Program-made: the position numbers and the translations under genes | Notes under the pieces: generated by a model | What the model saw: only the letters and a program-made list of their open reading frames with translations | Told to the model about the DNA's origin: nothing | Databases searched by the model: none | Shown: positions 24,168-38,089 of the stretch, in pieces | Layout of the letters: each line of letters opens with the position of its first letter | Position numbering within the stretch: position 1 is the first letter of the stretch | Assembly: GCA_009869945.1 (NCBI GenBank) | Contig: WIXG01000314.1 | Coordinates: forward strand, 28,994 to 92,993 | Length of the DNA: 64,000 bases | Reading direction: 5' to 3' | DNA from: Mesaphorura yosii | Lineage: Eukaryota; Arthropoda; Collembola; Poduromorpha; Tullbergiidae

Positions 24168-26740
24168 CGAACGACTCCATGGTGACCGAGTTTGTAACTT
24201 GTGACGAACATTTCTCCGTAACCTTTATTCACTATTTGATATGGTCTCAATTTAACGTCTTACTAAATGGCATTTGATGTGACTAATGCATGTACACAGA
24301 ACGCTGACTCCAAAATCCGAAAACAAATTCGCAAACCTTAAGGCAATAATTAACGAACACATCAATTTCGAGAAAGCAATACAGTCACAATTACAAGGTG
24401 GTGAAAAGTCATAATTAGCTAAGTAAAGTAAGTAATGTAATCTAGCAATTAGTTAACAAGATTCGTAATCTTATCCTTCTAAAACTAAATGCTAATGAGT
24501 TATGCACATGGAAAACAAATACTCAACGGATCCAAGATCTGTAGACTGTGAAGGAGCTTGTGAGTCGCGACGAGCGAGCAAGGCGACGGGTGACGATAGT
24601 TTGCTAGTTATTCCAATCAAACGAAGGTAATTTAGTTAAATAAAATGGACCGCGCTTGGGAACATTTGGTGACTGTACTGACATTTGTTCATGCAACAGC
24701 AATCGGCGATGGCAACTTGTAACATTTGGGCTCATTCTTAAGAAAGACGTTTTATGAATTTAATTCTTGTTAGTGTAAATTAAGGCTCTCTAACACAACA
24801 ATTATTCAAAGTGCTAAGAAATATTACGTAGTTCTACGTACGTCATAGGTGAAAGAGACGTAATTCTGAAACATATCTTCTTCACTCTCTTTTTAGCAGC
24901 CTTGGTCTAGCCATTAGAATTTAAATCTCACATGCGTCTCTCTCGTGTATTCTGCACCGCACACTGCACTGTGACATTGCGAAATCAGTGCACAAAAACC
25001 ACGGTAGTACTAAAAGTGAAGTAACAAGTAGTTTTATCTTTTGCTACTTATAATCAGCTAATTGGTAAATTGGTTACGAAAGCACATCTTTGTATGTCTA
25101 ATCTCGATCTTAAAAGACTGCTGTATTAATTGAGTTTGGACATGACGACAGTGAGTACAAGTACGCGATAACGATAATTCCGTTGTTGTTACTGCTAAGA
25201 AACTGATGACCACTCAGCAACGTCGATGCGCGCAAGAACAAGAAAGAATCTTTCATCTCCACGCATTCACAAATGAAAACAAGAATATGTCTCTAACTTA
25301 GTTAAGGTCTTAATTTACTTGTTAGAATTGCAATTTGCGCTCCGATTCCTTAATCTCAACCAGGAACAAGTAGCTGACAACTGAACATCGCCGATCAAGA
25401 AGTATTACTTTAATTGCTTCCTGAACTTTAAGTATTTTGTCCTAGTATAATTTGTTTATGTTGCGGGCAACATAGAACTTGGCATAAAATTAACAAGCAT
25501 AATTTTATTTAGCTTTAATGAGTCAAACTTTAGTTGTTCTATTTTCGTTTATGGGCTATTCTCGTGTCCTTGTCATGTTTTGTGATGATGGTTTTTATTC
25601 CTTAATTATGCACATACGAAAGGCAAGATGGGATTAGCATTCCCGATCTGTGCAACTGTGCATCGGTAACTGTGATCGTGATTATCATAAGTCGTTATCA
25701 CGTCTAATTTAATTCCGCTTCGGGCAGGCATGTAGACAGGATTGCAGTTTTGCTAAGAAGGCATTATCGTATTAACTTTATTCTTGATCGAATAAAAACA
25801 GTACAGTATTTTTGTTGCTCCCTGACAAGCGAGCGAACTCTGTTCTCATTAATGCTCACCTTTCTCACACGTATGAGTACTTCTTTTCATGTGCATACAA
25901 CTATCAAAATCCAAGCTGTAATATGTTTGCAGATTACAAATATATCCTAACTTTCTGACGTATTTCGTTTTTACGCAAAAATTTGGAATTATAAAGTGGC
26001 TTTGCAAGTCGCCTGGACTTTGACAACTTTGTCAACTGTTTATGGGCTCACTACTTTATTAGCGTTGGCGCGCTTGAGTCATAACTTCTCGGATTTAGCC
26101 ATTCCATTTTTGCAATTCTGTTATGCAATCTAACTACATACTTGGAGGAAGTCCCCCAATTAAATGAATGGATGTCCTCTATTCATGAACTCAATTACGG
26201 GGCTGCATTTCACGTGCCACTAATGTACGTATTTTATGGCATCCGTTCGAATCGGAATCGCAAAGTCAAATCGCACGCGCAGGGCAGTAATTGTATTATT
26301 GTATTGTCGCAGATGCATCAGCCTGCAGGCTTCCTCCCGACGGCTTCCGCCGCAGCTTGATTTTTCGCATAATGCATATCTGTAAATGGCCGAGCCACTC
26401 TGTTTCTGAAACACTGTTTTAAGTTCTGAGCTTGCGTTTAGACAGTCAAAAGTGGGGCAAAAGGAAAGACGCTGTAAAAAATCACATGAAAAATTGCTTC
26501 ACATCGTCTCGACTTGCGTCGAGCTACAATGCAATGCACTATGATAATTGCATCGAAATTTTAACGTTGTGTAAGTTTTTTGATGATTACTGAATGCAAG
26601 CATTCATTGATCATCCGATGCTCACATAAAATGTACTGCTCAGTGCTCAGTTCTTATCAGAGTTTCAACTGGTTCAGTGCTCCACTTTGTTCCCGTGCAT
26701 ACAAACTAAGGCTCGGGACTCGAGATAGAGTCTGACAATA
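24168..26740. other. 3' UTR of desaturase copy 2 and 2 kb of intergenic DNA
   Basis: AATAAA at 24639-24644 is the candidate end of the desaturase transcript. From there to the next gene I see only A/T-rich DNA with short ORFs that match nothing I know. Confidence 0.45.
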
Positions 26741-27900
26741 ATGGCCACCAGGGCGGAAGCCGCCGCCCTCCTGGAGTTCCTCCAGACCATGTTCTTGTAC
26801 TACATGGAGATCTCAGCCATTTTCATCTACGTTTGGACTGAAAAACTGTACCGCTTCTTCGTCCCAAGACCACTCAAATCACTAGCGAACGAAGTGATTC
26901 TGGTGAGTTGTTGCTACTAATGGCATGAAAGTTGATTGGACGTGTCTGCAACTTGATTCTGAATCAGATTACTGGCACCGGAAACGGAATCGGGAAGCAG
27001 ATCGCGCTGCAACTCGCCGACACTGCGCCAACTGCCAAATTCGTTTGTTGGGACGTGGAGACCAATGCCAACGAACAGACTATTGCTGAACTGAAGCAGA
27101 AGAACGTTGCTGCATACGGGTACACAGTGGACGTGTCCGACCGGGAACAAATAGCACGCACGGCAGAGCAGATTAGAACCGAGGTTGGCGACGTCACGGT
27201 GCTCGTGAACAACGCTGGAATCGCACCGGCCGGTACGTTCCTTTACCAGAAGCCGGAAGTCATCGAGAAAATCATAAAAATCAACGCCTTAGCAAGTTTC
27301 TGGACGATCAAGGAATTTCTGCCGACAATGATCAAGAGGAATCACGGCCACGTCGTCACCATCGCTTCCATTTCGTCGTACCTGCCCATGCGGGAGCTGG
27401 TCGCGTACTCCAGCTCAAAGTGTTGCCTGAACGGATTCATTGAAGCACTCAAGGCTGAAATCCGGTTCCTGCCCTCGCGGCCGTACAACGTCCACTTCAC
27501 GACCGTGTACCCGATCATTGTCACAACTCGGCTATTTAATCAGGTCGTTCTGAAGCCTCGCTGGGAGGGAATGGTGCCTGTCATATCGCCTGAGTACGTG
27601 GCCGAGAAAACGATTGAAGGATTCCGGCAGAATTATGAGCACCTCTTCTTGCCGCCAAGCGCTCAGATTCTCGCCATTTGCAGGTACAATCATTATGAGT
27701 CCTCAATTAATTACTGAATTCACTCCTAAACTGACCTTTTGATTCATAGAACTTTATTTCCGACGGAGATTTTGAGGAAGTTTGAGGAAGACATCCTGAC
27801 GTGCGGAATCACATATTTGCAAGGCCATGGGACTGGAATGGATATGAACGCAAACGGCAGTACTGTTCTCAGCAATGGTAATGGAGTTGGCCCGAAATAG
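26741..27900 (+). CDS. Short-chain dehydrogenase, SDR16C-like, copy A (342 aa)
   Basis: This is an NAD(P)-dependent oxidoreductase; SDR16C members act on retinol, steroids or lipid-droplet substrates. Exons are 26741-26902, 26968-27683 and 27750-27900 (introns 65 and 66 bp, phases 0 and 2). Residues 12-40 form an N-terminal membrane anchor (LQTMFLYYMEISAIFIYVW). The Rossmann motif is TGTGNGIG (56-63), followed by acidic D83 in CWDVE, then NNAG (135-138). The catalytic Ser188, Tyr201 and Lys205 are all present (YSSSK). The tail after the last intron is short and ends in an Asn/Gly-rich segment. Its tandem neighbour at 29082 is a paralogue. The substrate is not predictable. Confidence 0.9.
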
Positions 27901-29081
27901 TATCAAGAATCGATCATTAACCAAATTTTGATTCATTTTACTAATTTTACAAGAATTAAAAACGAATTGAGCTTTTCATAGCATGGCTTTTTATGATAAG
28001 AGGGAAATTTTAATTTATTCATTCTGCGGAATATTATTTATGTTATTTATGTCTTGCTCAATAAAAATTCCAGTTAAAAATCCAAGCAGCAGTTCGAGTT
28101 CTCCATTGTTGATATGCTTGTCTGAAGGCTGACTTAATAACCTCAGTTTGCATAATCCAAGCAGAGCATTACTGAAAAGAGAACCGGCATCCGTTTCAGA
28201 TGCAGCAACAGACGGGACAATTTTCCACTTTCTCTCCAGGTCGTGCTGTTAAACTGATTTCAATCGCGAAAGAATATAGTAATTAATTCAACACAAATAC
28301 TAAAGATTACAACTGGGATGAACTACGCTATACAAGCCCTCACTCCAAACTCGACGATAAGCGCTTAATCTGTATTTTCACAACTGTATTTTTAGCTGCT
28401 ACAAAAATTGAAATTGACGTTCGAATTCTTTGACTGCTATTGCTGTTCCATGCTTACTCTCAAATTGCAAATTTATTCCATTGCATTATTATCTATGCTT
28501 GCTGAACTTTAACTCTTCAATTAAGTCATCGAGCTCAATCTCGCTCTCCCAATTCAAATGCAAGAGAAGCATCTGCAAGAGTCTCCATAAAGGATTCTGA
28601 GAGCGTTCTCAGTGTCCCAAGGTTTGATCATAAATGCACACACGGTTACCAGCTCGGTGAACCATGGAAACCACCATTATCAAGAGCAAGACTTCGAAAC
28701 GCGTACAGCGGGGCAGCAATAAAACTGGTTTTTGTTCTTGTACATTGCGTGAACTTCTTGTACATGGCTGCTGTGTGAAGTCGAGTTCACGATCCGTAAC
28801 CTGTGCTTGTGCTCTCGAGCAGCCACATGATACTCATGTAGCATCGTAATCAAATCATCGCATCCGTATTAAACCCATTGCCCATCATTATTCGCATTCA
28901 AATTCAAAGCGTCAAGGCCATGTTTGACATTTCCCATCGTCAACGTCGTCGATTCAAATTCGAACGCTCATTGCAGAGTCGATGAAGAAGCTGCGGGCGT
29001 GATAGTTGTTAGCATGCTCCGGTGCCTGTGAATACTCTGCCAGTGATATTAAGTTAAGTCACAGCTGCGGCTGCAGGCAAC
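27901..29081. other. 3' end of SDR copy A and spacer to copy B
   Basis: AATAAA at 28060-28065 likely ends copy A. The remaining 1 kb has no coding exon that I can support. Confidence 0.45.
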
Positions 29082-30311
29082 ATGAATTTGCTCTCGGTTC
29101 CGAAGCAACTGGTGGAGATCGTCTTCGAATTGATTTCCCTGCTGGTTTACATTGTGTACCTGTATAGTGCCAAATTATTCCGGGTCTTTGTGTCCCGGCC
29201 TCTCAAATCATTGGATGGAGAGATCATTCTGGTAAGCAACCAATCATCTCTCCCGTGTAAAATTGCTGAGCACTGCCTGTAATTATGTTTCTTGTGTAGA
29301 TTACGGGCACCGGGAATGGAATTGGGCGGCAGCTGGCCCTACAGCTTGCTGACGCAGCTCCGAAGGCCAAATTCGTATGCTGGGACGTGGAGGTCAAATC
29401 GAACGAAGAAACAGTGGCAGATATGAAACGGAAAAATGTAGAGGCTCACGCTTATCAAGTGGATATCTCGGACAGAGAGGCAGTGTCACAGATGGCACGA
29501 AAGGTTAAGATTAACAGAAAATGACCTGTGATCTGTGATCTCATGAGCAATGGTTAATTATGGCTTGCGTCATTTCTTGTCAGGTCCGGAATGACGTGGG
29601 CGATGTTACTGTCGTCATCAACAACGCCGGCATTTGTCCTACCGGACCCTTTCTGCTCCAAAAACCTGAGTCGATTGAGAAAACCTTCGAAGTCAATCTG
29701 TTCGCTCATTTCTGGATTCTGTCCGAGGTCCTACCGCAGATGATCCGAAATAATCACGGGCACATTGTGACCACTGCCTCGCTTTCGTCCGCCCTCCCTT
29801 GCCGTGACATTGCATGTTACTCTGCCTCCAAGCACGCTGTCCATGGATTCGTAGATGCACTCAAGCGTGAACTGCGCGTTCACCCTGCCAAGCCCAGGAA
29901 CATTCATTTCACGACTGTGTATCCCGTCGTGGTCCAGACTCGGATTTCTGACCCAGTCGTAATGCGGCCTCGATTCCCAATCATATTTCCGCCCCACATG
30001 ACAGCCGAGTACGTGGCGAAGAAGGCGATTCAAGGGTTAAGGCAGAATTACGAGTACATATACGTGCCACCGTCTTCGCAGCTTTTGGCACTTGCCAGGT
30101 AAACAATTCACAGCCTGTAATTATTGTTTTGAACCGAGTCTCACAGATTATTTTGTGTTCCAGTTGCCTGCTTCCCTTCGAAATTCAGCAAAAGGTTGAG
30201 GACGGCCTGTTTGGCTGTGAGCTCGAGCACTTGCTCCTGGACCAGAACGAAGTGAAAGAGTATCGCAGCATCAGCAGCAGAAATGACGCTCAAAACGGGA
30301 AGTCTCACTAA
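29082..30311 (+). CDS. Short-chain dehydrogenase, SDR16C-like, copy B (338 aa)
   Basis: Exons are 29082-29231, 29300-29503, 29584-30098 and 30164-30311, all in phase. An N-terminal hydrophobic anchor (LVEIVFELISLLVYIVYLY) precedes TGTGNGIG (52-59), CWDVE, NNAG (131-134) and the catalytic Ser184, Tyr197, Lys201 (YSASK). It shares RPLKSL, FVCWDVE, HFTTVYP and EYVA-K-I-G-RQNYE with copy A, and the anchor exon ends at the same codon. It has one extra phase 0 intron (29504-29583) that copy A lacks, so the pair has diverged since duplication. The C-terminal exon differs in sequence and is Glu/Leu-rich. AATAAA lies at 30441-30446. Confidence 0.9.
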
Positions 30312-30446
30312 AACAAATTGCTCAAATTCAAAATCAATTCAGAGCTTTATCCGACCTTCCATGGAATCAGCCCTCCTGGCACATGTTATACCAAAATACC
30401 AACATAGTCAACTGACAATGCAATCATATCAAGTACTTTCAATAAA

Positions 30447-31971
30447 CTCGTGTTGACCATACACCAGTAATATCTGAAACTTTTAACAAACTTTTGTGGA
30501 AATCTTCTATTTGCAAAATTATTAATTGACTTTAGCTTCAGAAACCGTGATCAACGTGCAGGGGCTTATTCACCGTTGAAGCTTTCAAGGTAGCGAGTTG
30601 GTAATCAGTAAGATATCAGTTTACAAGGAATGTATTCTTGAATATATTCCTCACGAATTGTCGATCCTCAACCGGTTTTGCTGCCCTGTATTGTTGAGGA
30701 AGTTTTCCGTTTTATTCCAGTGCATTATTCACTGGAGCATAGTTTGCATCGCATTCGCGTGGATAAAACCCAAAACAACATTGGCCCCTGATTCATTGAT
30801 TACTGATTAGGTATAGTTTGTGGTACACAAAACAACATCAATCAGTACGGGATGGAAGATGATACATGGGTTACGCGTTTCTGACACTCGTCGACTGGTT
30901 CAGTGCGTTGTTTGCATAATAAATTAGACATGTATGACATCGCCGCGCCGCGAACACAGCGTATCATCGAATGACGAATACGAGTGAACAACTACTCATA
31001 AACACATCCTCCCAGGTTAGCATCTGTAAGAAAGGTGATTATTTAATTGAAGAAGTGAGTGCCAATGTCATGCGTCAGGATTTATGGCATTTTTTGTCCC
31101 AAATTCAATTTTATATCATTTTTCATATCAGGCATTCGCCATAATCGCAATGATAAAGGATAATTGGGGAAAATGTTGGCTCTTTTGATAATTATAATTG
31201 GCGTGCCCTTGTCTGCCGGCCGCGACGCGTCGAGCCGCCCCAAACCCGTTTACTGATTGGTGATTATTCTTGCCTACTCACTGGCAATGTTGACAAATCC
31301 TGCCCAACTGTCGGGCAGAAAACTGTAGTAATTATGGTGCTATCATTAGACGTCTAATATTAACATGTTAATTTTGAGTAGTCGAGCTGTCGTTTTGGGC
31401 CGTGAACATGAAGCCATGATCATCTCACATATTACATAAAGTAAAGTACCATGCTGCCTTCAAGAAGATGTAATGCAATCATGTCAAATGTAAAACAATG
31501 CGACCAATTGCGAATTTGCATTGTCAGGGCTAATCGCTTTTTTATCTGACTTCTTCCATCGTCACTGTCGTCTTCAGTCTCGTCGTCAGCCAAAAATCGC
31601 GAATGTAAATGCAAATTGCAGTAATTAAGCGAGGCAGGCGAAGCTGAGTTTATTTCGCCGTCGTTTATTTACACACGCTTAATAGGGTCAACTAGTGGGA
31701 GCAGACAGTAGACTAGCATCAGAAGATGATCGACAATTATAAGAACGACAATGAGCAGTGAAGCTTCTTTACATAACTCACACATACCTGTAATTGGAGA
31801 CCCGTATTGGCAATAGGATTATTCTTGAGCATGATATAATGTAATTACGCGATGCGAGTAATTGTTGCGCGGCCGATTATATAACCACTTTGCCGCAACG
31901 CAGCAATATTCCTTTCACTGATGACGATAGCGAAGACGAGCCCTGCCAGCAACAGTTGATACTGGCGATCC
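30447..31971. other. Intergenic, no gene seen
   Basis: About 1.5 kb with no ORF that carries a family motif or splice support. The right-hand 200 bases form the upstream region of the next TATA-driven cuticle gene. Confidence 0.4.
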
Positions 31972-31979
31972 TATAAAAG
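31972..31979 (+). promoter_or_regulatory. TATA box of fourth RR-1 gene
   Basis: TATAAAAG is followed by TCAGT at 32004-32008, 34 bases from TATA to the initiator A. The ATG is at 32066. Confidence 0.82.
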
Positions 31980-32065
31980 ATTATGTCAGCCATTGGACCA
32001 CCATCAGTAGCCAATCTTACTTGTCGCGAACGAGTCTTTCGCACACTTTGCAAATCTTCGACAAC

Positions 32066-32532
32066 ATGAAAGTTGTAAGTGTCTCGTGCCCATGTGACTC
32101 ACGTTTTCTGAAGCTCAAACTCGGTCTGACATGTCTTGTTCTTGCAGGCAATTGTCCTCGCCCTCTTGGTGGCCGCTGCCGTCGCAGCCCCACAACAACG
32201 CGCCTCAAGGGACAACGATGTCCAGATCGTTGAGCTGAGAAGTGATAACCCAGGAGATGGAAATTACGACTTCAAGTACGGAATCTTGGCATCTTAGGCT
32301 TTACTTTTGTGCTCTTTGGCTCATCTGTATTTAATTGTACAGCTACAAGTTGAGCGACGGAACATCCCGTGACGAGCATGGAGAACTCCGCAAGATTGGT
32401 GACGAATTTGGACAGGCCGTCCGTGGAACCATCACTTGGACCTCCCCCGAAGGCGAAACATTCAAATTGGAGTATATCGCAGATGAGAACGGATTTCAGC
32501 CTATTGGTGCTCATCTCCCAAAGCGCGCATAA
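32066..32532 (+). CDS. Short RR-1 cuticle protein (108 aa)
   Basis: Exons are 32066-32074 (Met-Lys-Val), 32148-32275 and 32343-32532; introns are 73 and 67 bp. The signal peptide AIVLALLVAAAVAA precedes a short mature chain. The RR-1 block reads GDGNYDFNYKLSDGTSRDE, then RGTITWTSPEGETFKLEY and ADENGFQPIGAHLPK. It lacks the KPPPAGSEDP stretch and the long C-terminal tail of the cluster at 0-5 kb, so it is a more distant member. The second intron interrupts the domain before Tyr-Lys-Leu-Ser, a position not used by the others. AATAAA is at 32592-32597. Confidence 0.93.
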
Positions 32533-32591
32533 CCCATCATGACCTATATCTCTGTCCCAATTCCAAAATTATAAAAATCGAAACCAATTTG

Positions 32592-32597
32592 TAATAA
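32592..32597 (+). promoter_or_regulatory. Polyadenylation signal of fourth RR-1 gene
   Basis: AATAAA lies 60 bases after the stop codon. Confidence 0.75.
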
Positions 32598-35500
32598 AAG
32601 ATTTCCGACTGTTATATTTCCAAACGCTTGTCAATTGCATCATCATGCTGTCGAATGCCGTTTTCTATTTTCATTTACTAGCACTTCAAGCGCTTTTCTT
32701 CTCAAGTTACCTGAGTGAGTGTCGATGACATATGATGGGTTTAAAGTCTGGTCGTATCGTTGTGGCCAGTACCTTTAACATGCTTGACGTCAATTCCTAA
32801 GTGCCGAGGTTGCGGAGGTTCAGGTCGAGATAAAATGTTTACGAGAAATGACAAGGCTATCCGTAAATCTATTTCATACTTTTGTATGACAAGCGAGACG
32901 ATGACGGGCGTAGGCCAACGTGAGTGCACGCCAGCCAATCGTGAACGTCTGGGCCTTGAATTCGACGATTGATTCCAAGAAAACATATACCATCATTTCA
33001 TTTCCATCATCGCACCACATTATGCAATCTCAAGCTTCTCGAAAGCTCAAGTGTAATGCGATTACTGACCCATAAACGAATGTCACGGTGTCATTCCGAT
33101 AGATGTTGCACTTTTGGACCCAAGACCATACAAATTGCGTCAGCCAACAGTCAAGTCAATTCAGAATCCAGACATCTTGGCCTCGAAAACGAAAACAGTG
33201 TTTCGTTGCGGCATGGAGGAGGGGTTTTGCGTACTTGCGCGGGTGGCTCCGTTTCGGTCCTCTGATTAATCCGTAACCCGCAGAGATTTACTCGAAGATA
33301 AGCAGGTGCAGGTGTTCGAATTTAGTGTGGACTTCGGAATCAGCGCAAATCCCGAAATGCGACAACGCGTCACGCTCACGCTGCATCGTGTAAACATGTA
33401 AAATGTGAAAAGATGTTCGCGATCTTGTTGACAAACAAATGTAAACCAGTTTCATCTTGGCGGCTCGTGTATGATGAATGCTTTGCCATCAGCGCCATCA
33501 AGGACAGCCGCGCTGTCAACTTTATTTACGATTCCAAATTATCAGTTATTTATGGACACAGCATGATGAAATCGCCTTTAAATATTTCTCAGCCGTGCAA
33601 ATGACGAACGAAAAAACAAAGAATTGCTTTATTTGACCTGGAGTTTGAGTCCTGAACTTGTTGGCCTGCCTGGTCGAACTTTGTTTTCACCTCCACCGGT
33701 TACTGCCATTACCAAGATAAATTATGAACTCTATGCATTGTACGACAGTTTCAGTTTTAAAAATCTAGTTTTGAATCCTGGTACTATATCAGATCACAAG
33801 TTCATCCACCTCCTACTGTAGTTTTTAAATAAATCTTGTGACCTAACTATATAGCAGCCTCGGCTTCGTCACTCCGTCTTCTGCGTGTCATTTGACAAAA
33901 GGATTCGAAAGACATGCCGGCAGCTCGTGCCTCCAACATGTACCGAATAGAAATTATTGACAACCCATCCTGAAACACTTTGTATATACTTAGTGTCAGT
34001 TTACGCTGGAATCAATTAGAGTCTTGTGACTGTGACCTGAGTGACGTGGTGCCGTCTTTTTAATGGTGTGATTTATGCTTCCTGTTGTGATTTGACTCAT
34101 TTTCTCGTTGACAGTGTCTCTGAACAAAGCATGAGCGACTAAGTTTGATTAGCATTTTTCGATTGGTTCAAGGCGAGAGCACTCAAACTCATTTAACTTG
34201 TTTTGTCGCATGAGTCGCATCTTTCATACATCTCTCATTAACACTCCACAACCCCGTTGGATGCTTGTGAGCTGATAATGAATCAGAGCAAAACAATTAC
34301 ATTACGACTACGCTGAGCTCGTACTAAGACTTGAGTGAGAATCATAATTGTGGGTTGCTCTTTCAGCTCTCTAAACTGCACATATTGCGAACGAATGAAA
34401 GAATGTGAGAACAGAATGACAACAGGCGTTCCATTTTTGCTTACGACGCGGTTCTTTCGTGTACCGTCGTTCTCCAGAATAACTTTTTCCTCAATACACT
34501 TTGCCACAATTTTTTTCTCAAAAATACTTCTTGCCACAATCTCTCATTACGAAGTAAGTAATTCGATCATAATAATAAATAATTACCAAGTTCATATAAT
34601 TTTTTAAACAGTCTTTGCCAATTTTAATTGTGGTAACTAGTACATTATGGAATTTGGTCATTCTGTAAATATGATTGCAACAAAAGACGTTCTGGAGAAA
34701 AGTTTTGTGGCAAAAGGCGTAAGACCGGTTCTTTTCCATACAATCACAAGAACAAGTCAAAGTCAACACGTAATTCGCCAGTCGTCAGTTTTAAACAAAA
34801 GAATATACAAATTGGCGATTTTATATTTTCGTAGAATATCTTCTCACGTCTCACAATGTCATCATTTTCACAATCTCTTGCACTTGCCTTTGTACTTGTT
34901 TTGGATTTGCAACCTTCACGCTTGGTCTTCACTTTATTTTGACATTTTTGCCATGAAATCCAGTCACTGACATGGCGTGGCATGAAATCGGACTTTGAGA
35001 CCTCATCCTATCAAATTATATGTCTTGCACATATTTTGGGGGCATGCACGGCGTGGATGCAAATGCAGATTTGTTTGTCTTTTTGCCAAATTACTGTTCT
35101 GCCAAGTCAAATGGATCAGATAAAAGCAGCAGGACGCGGCTGTAGGTTGTTTCCAAGAAATGCAGCTGTGATGATGCCACAGTTTGATGGCTGGGATCCA
35201 TTCTGTCTCTTCTGATCAGACCACTGAACAGTTGAGTTGTCTGCACCTGCCGTTTCTGCGTGTCTATCATTACTTGGAAATATTTATGAATTTATTTATA
35301 GAATTTCATTGGATTTTCCATGATGTCACCCACCTTTTGATGCGAGTTTCATGTATTTTTCAAAGCTTTACTGTCATTTTTTCGATACCGAGCACAAAAT
35401 GCCACTGATTCGATTTCAATTTGACTTTAAGGCTGTCGTTTATTACAAACAGGTACCATATTGGCTTGCACAATATGTGTGTGGTCAGTAAACAACCGTA

Positions 35501-37340
35501 TTAGTATGCATCTGAACAATTTGTTGCAAGTTGAATCATTTCACAGAAACCAAAATGAAATGAATAACCCACAACAAAATCGAATCCGCAATGCATGTCA
35601 GAAGTAGCAATTTAATTCTGGCATTGCCACAATGGACTTATTGTTAAAAATGAGAAATGGAACGAAGGACCGATGAGAATATTTTGATGACAGACACAAA
35701 ACATGCTGCATCAAATATCTATTATACAATTAGCTTTATACCATTAGTATAGATTCGTGCTGACAGAAATGCGACCCGTGTCATTTCCTAAGAAGCTTTC
35801 GTTGCGAATTTCTCCCCGCTCGCTCGTTTCCTTTCCTATTTCGCTGAATGGATGTTTCCGATTTCGATTTATGTGAGATTGAATTCGGAAATGAACGTGA
35901 ACCTGAGAAAAGAATCCAGACGCAAAATTCTCAGTAAATCAACCAAGTCCAAAGTCGATGACGATGACGACGGTTCAAGTTGATAAATCCTCTTATTACT
36001 CATGAATGCCTTTCGCTGTTTCGACTTCTCGGAATCATCTTATTTTTTCGTGCCTGGCACAATGCAGTATGTGTGTGAAGGTTATGGTAATGGTTGTCTC
36101 ATTCGTGTGGCTATTTTTACGTATAGACTGAAATCGTGTCAACCGTGCTGCGGGATTTCAGTTCATGGCTTCCATTTACTATTCACTTTACAATGCCGAT
36201 GCCCGTCTGGCGTCTGACGAGCTCCCGCTCTGCTGCGTAGCCAGATACTAATTAGTGCGATGGCTGCTTGTAAAAGTCTGTCGTTATCTGCGCTTCCTGA
36301 GTTCTGGACCATTAATAAACGTCTATTATTCATCTATCCCTCTGTCTCACGCGTCGTCTGTCTGAGAGTCTAACCACGGCTCATTGCCAGCCAACAACAC
36401 GCACGTCGTTTTTGTGGTTTACTTTCCGATTTACGATAATCTCAGTTCTGTCCATCAGGACAATTGCCCCCACACTTAAATACTGAATGCTGGGTATTGA
36501 CTTTGTACTGTACAGAAGCTGTTCATGGTTTCATTAGCCGCAGAGTTGAAAAAGAGTCATAAAAACGCCGTGGTTACATGGCAATAATGTAAGAGAACTG
36601 GCAGAGACGAAGTTGAGCCACGACACGCCGTGAAAGCATGCACAAAACTCATGCCGTGTGCTTTGGCTGTGGCTATGCTATTTCGTATGCCTGGAACGAG
36701 CAACCGTTGGGAAACCGAATACGTGCCATGAACCGAAATCGAAAATGGCTCTTGCACGTCGTATCTGGAGCATGGGTACAGAGTTCCTGCACCGTCCATT
36801 CAGTTTAGTAGGCTAGTATGGCATCGCATGACATCATCATAAGACCAGTTCCTTGCTTGCTAGAACCCGCCGCCTGGCTTTGTGTCGTGACCCACCGAAC
36901 AGTACCGGAAACTTTGCACACTCGCAACTTATTCGCACATCGTCTTTTCGCTATTCACCATTAGTTTGCATTGCATTGTCCTCATGCTAAATGGAAATGG
37001 GTTTCGGTTGTACCAAAGCCAAGCCAAGCCATGCATGCATGCGCCATGCCGAGCCGAGTCTTGTGATCACGATTTGGGAGTTATAAATACACGCTTTCCT
37101 TTGCCATTTGCCATGCATTTTCTTATTCGTCGCCTTCTAGAAGCAACTGGTAAAAACGTAGTACTCGTGCAGGACGGCAACGGAAGGCTTAACAGCCTTT
37201 GTAGTTTGCATTACGAAAAGCAAACCTCACATTTCGTTTTCGTCTTCCTTTTCGGTTTTGAAACTCGTGACGAGTGCACGTAGCTTACAAGCCATTTCTT
37301 CTTCGTCTTACTTCTTGAGTTTTATCTTTCTCTCTGTCTA
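32598..37340. other. 4.7 kb region with no recognised gene
   Basis: Only short ORFs without family motifs. I see no tandem repeats, transposon ends or tRNA. It may be regulatory for the next transcript. Confidence 0.4.
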
Positions 37341-38089
37341 GCTCTCTGAATTTGGCAAATCCTATAGAGTTTCAAGGTTTCTCGGAGTCTGTCTGGGTAT
37401 TGGCACCGGCTAATCACCAGAGCGCAGTTGAACAATTACTTAAAGCGTTTGCTAACAACGAATTTCTGGATTCTGGTCCTGATTTTAATTTCAATTGCTG
37501 TTGTAGTGAGATCTCTGCTCTCATCACGACGCACCCAACGACCAACCATGGTAAGTGGACTGCCGCGTAGCTGATGGTAAGCAAACACGCATTGTTACGT
37601 AGTTAACTATCATTTCCCGATTCGCAGGTGAAATTACTCCAGCACGAAGTTAAACTGAAGACTCAAAACTGCGCTGTTCTTGGGTTGACCAAACTCAACA
37701 ACAACAAGACCCAAATCATCTTATCTTCCTAATCCCCCGAACCGTCTGTGTACTATCTTCGCTGCCATACACAAGTCCCAGTGTTTTCGCTGCCCTCGAC
37801 GACCATCTTCGACAACATAGTACACATCATTCCCCAAATTACAGCCACGGTTCAAGATTCAAGACTTACTCATCGCCTTCGCAATTTCACATCAGTTACC
37901 TGCTCTACTCTCCGCACAAAGCATCAAAGATATATTTTGCATTTGGACACAGTTAGACAAGAATAGTGAACAGGAACAGAACAGAAGCCGGGTTTCTTTC
38001 AGTTCTTTTGCACATTACTCTATATTTATATTCGACAAGCTTGGTCAATTTTTCTACTTTTGAAATCGATACTTATACTACTCTATGAG
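37341..38089 (+). ncRNA. Possible non-coding 5' exons (spliced leader region of downstream gene or lncRNA)
   Basis: A strong donor (ATG|GTAAGT) at 37551 pairs with a good acceptor (CCCGATTCGCAG) ending at 37627. The resulting 77 bp intron contains a branch-like GTTAACTATC. A second strong donor, GAG|GTAAGT, is at 38090. The implied exon 37628-38089 has no long ORF; splicing at 37551 would join an ATG to only 34 further codons. No family resemblance. The phosphate transporter begins 1.8 kb downstream on the same strand, so these may be its 5' UTR exons. The left end is unknown. Confidence 0.35.

Noticed and set aside
26235-26260. tRNA-like B box (GTTCGAATC)
   Set aside because: There is no matching A box or cloverleaf around it.
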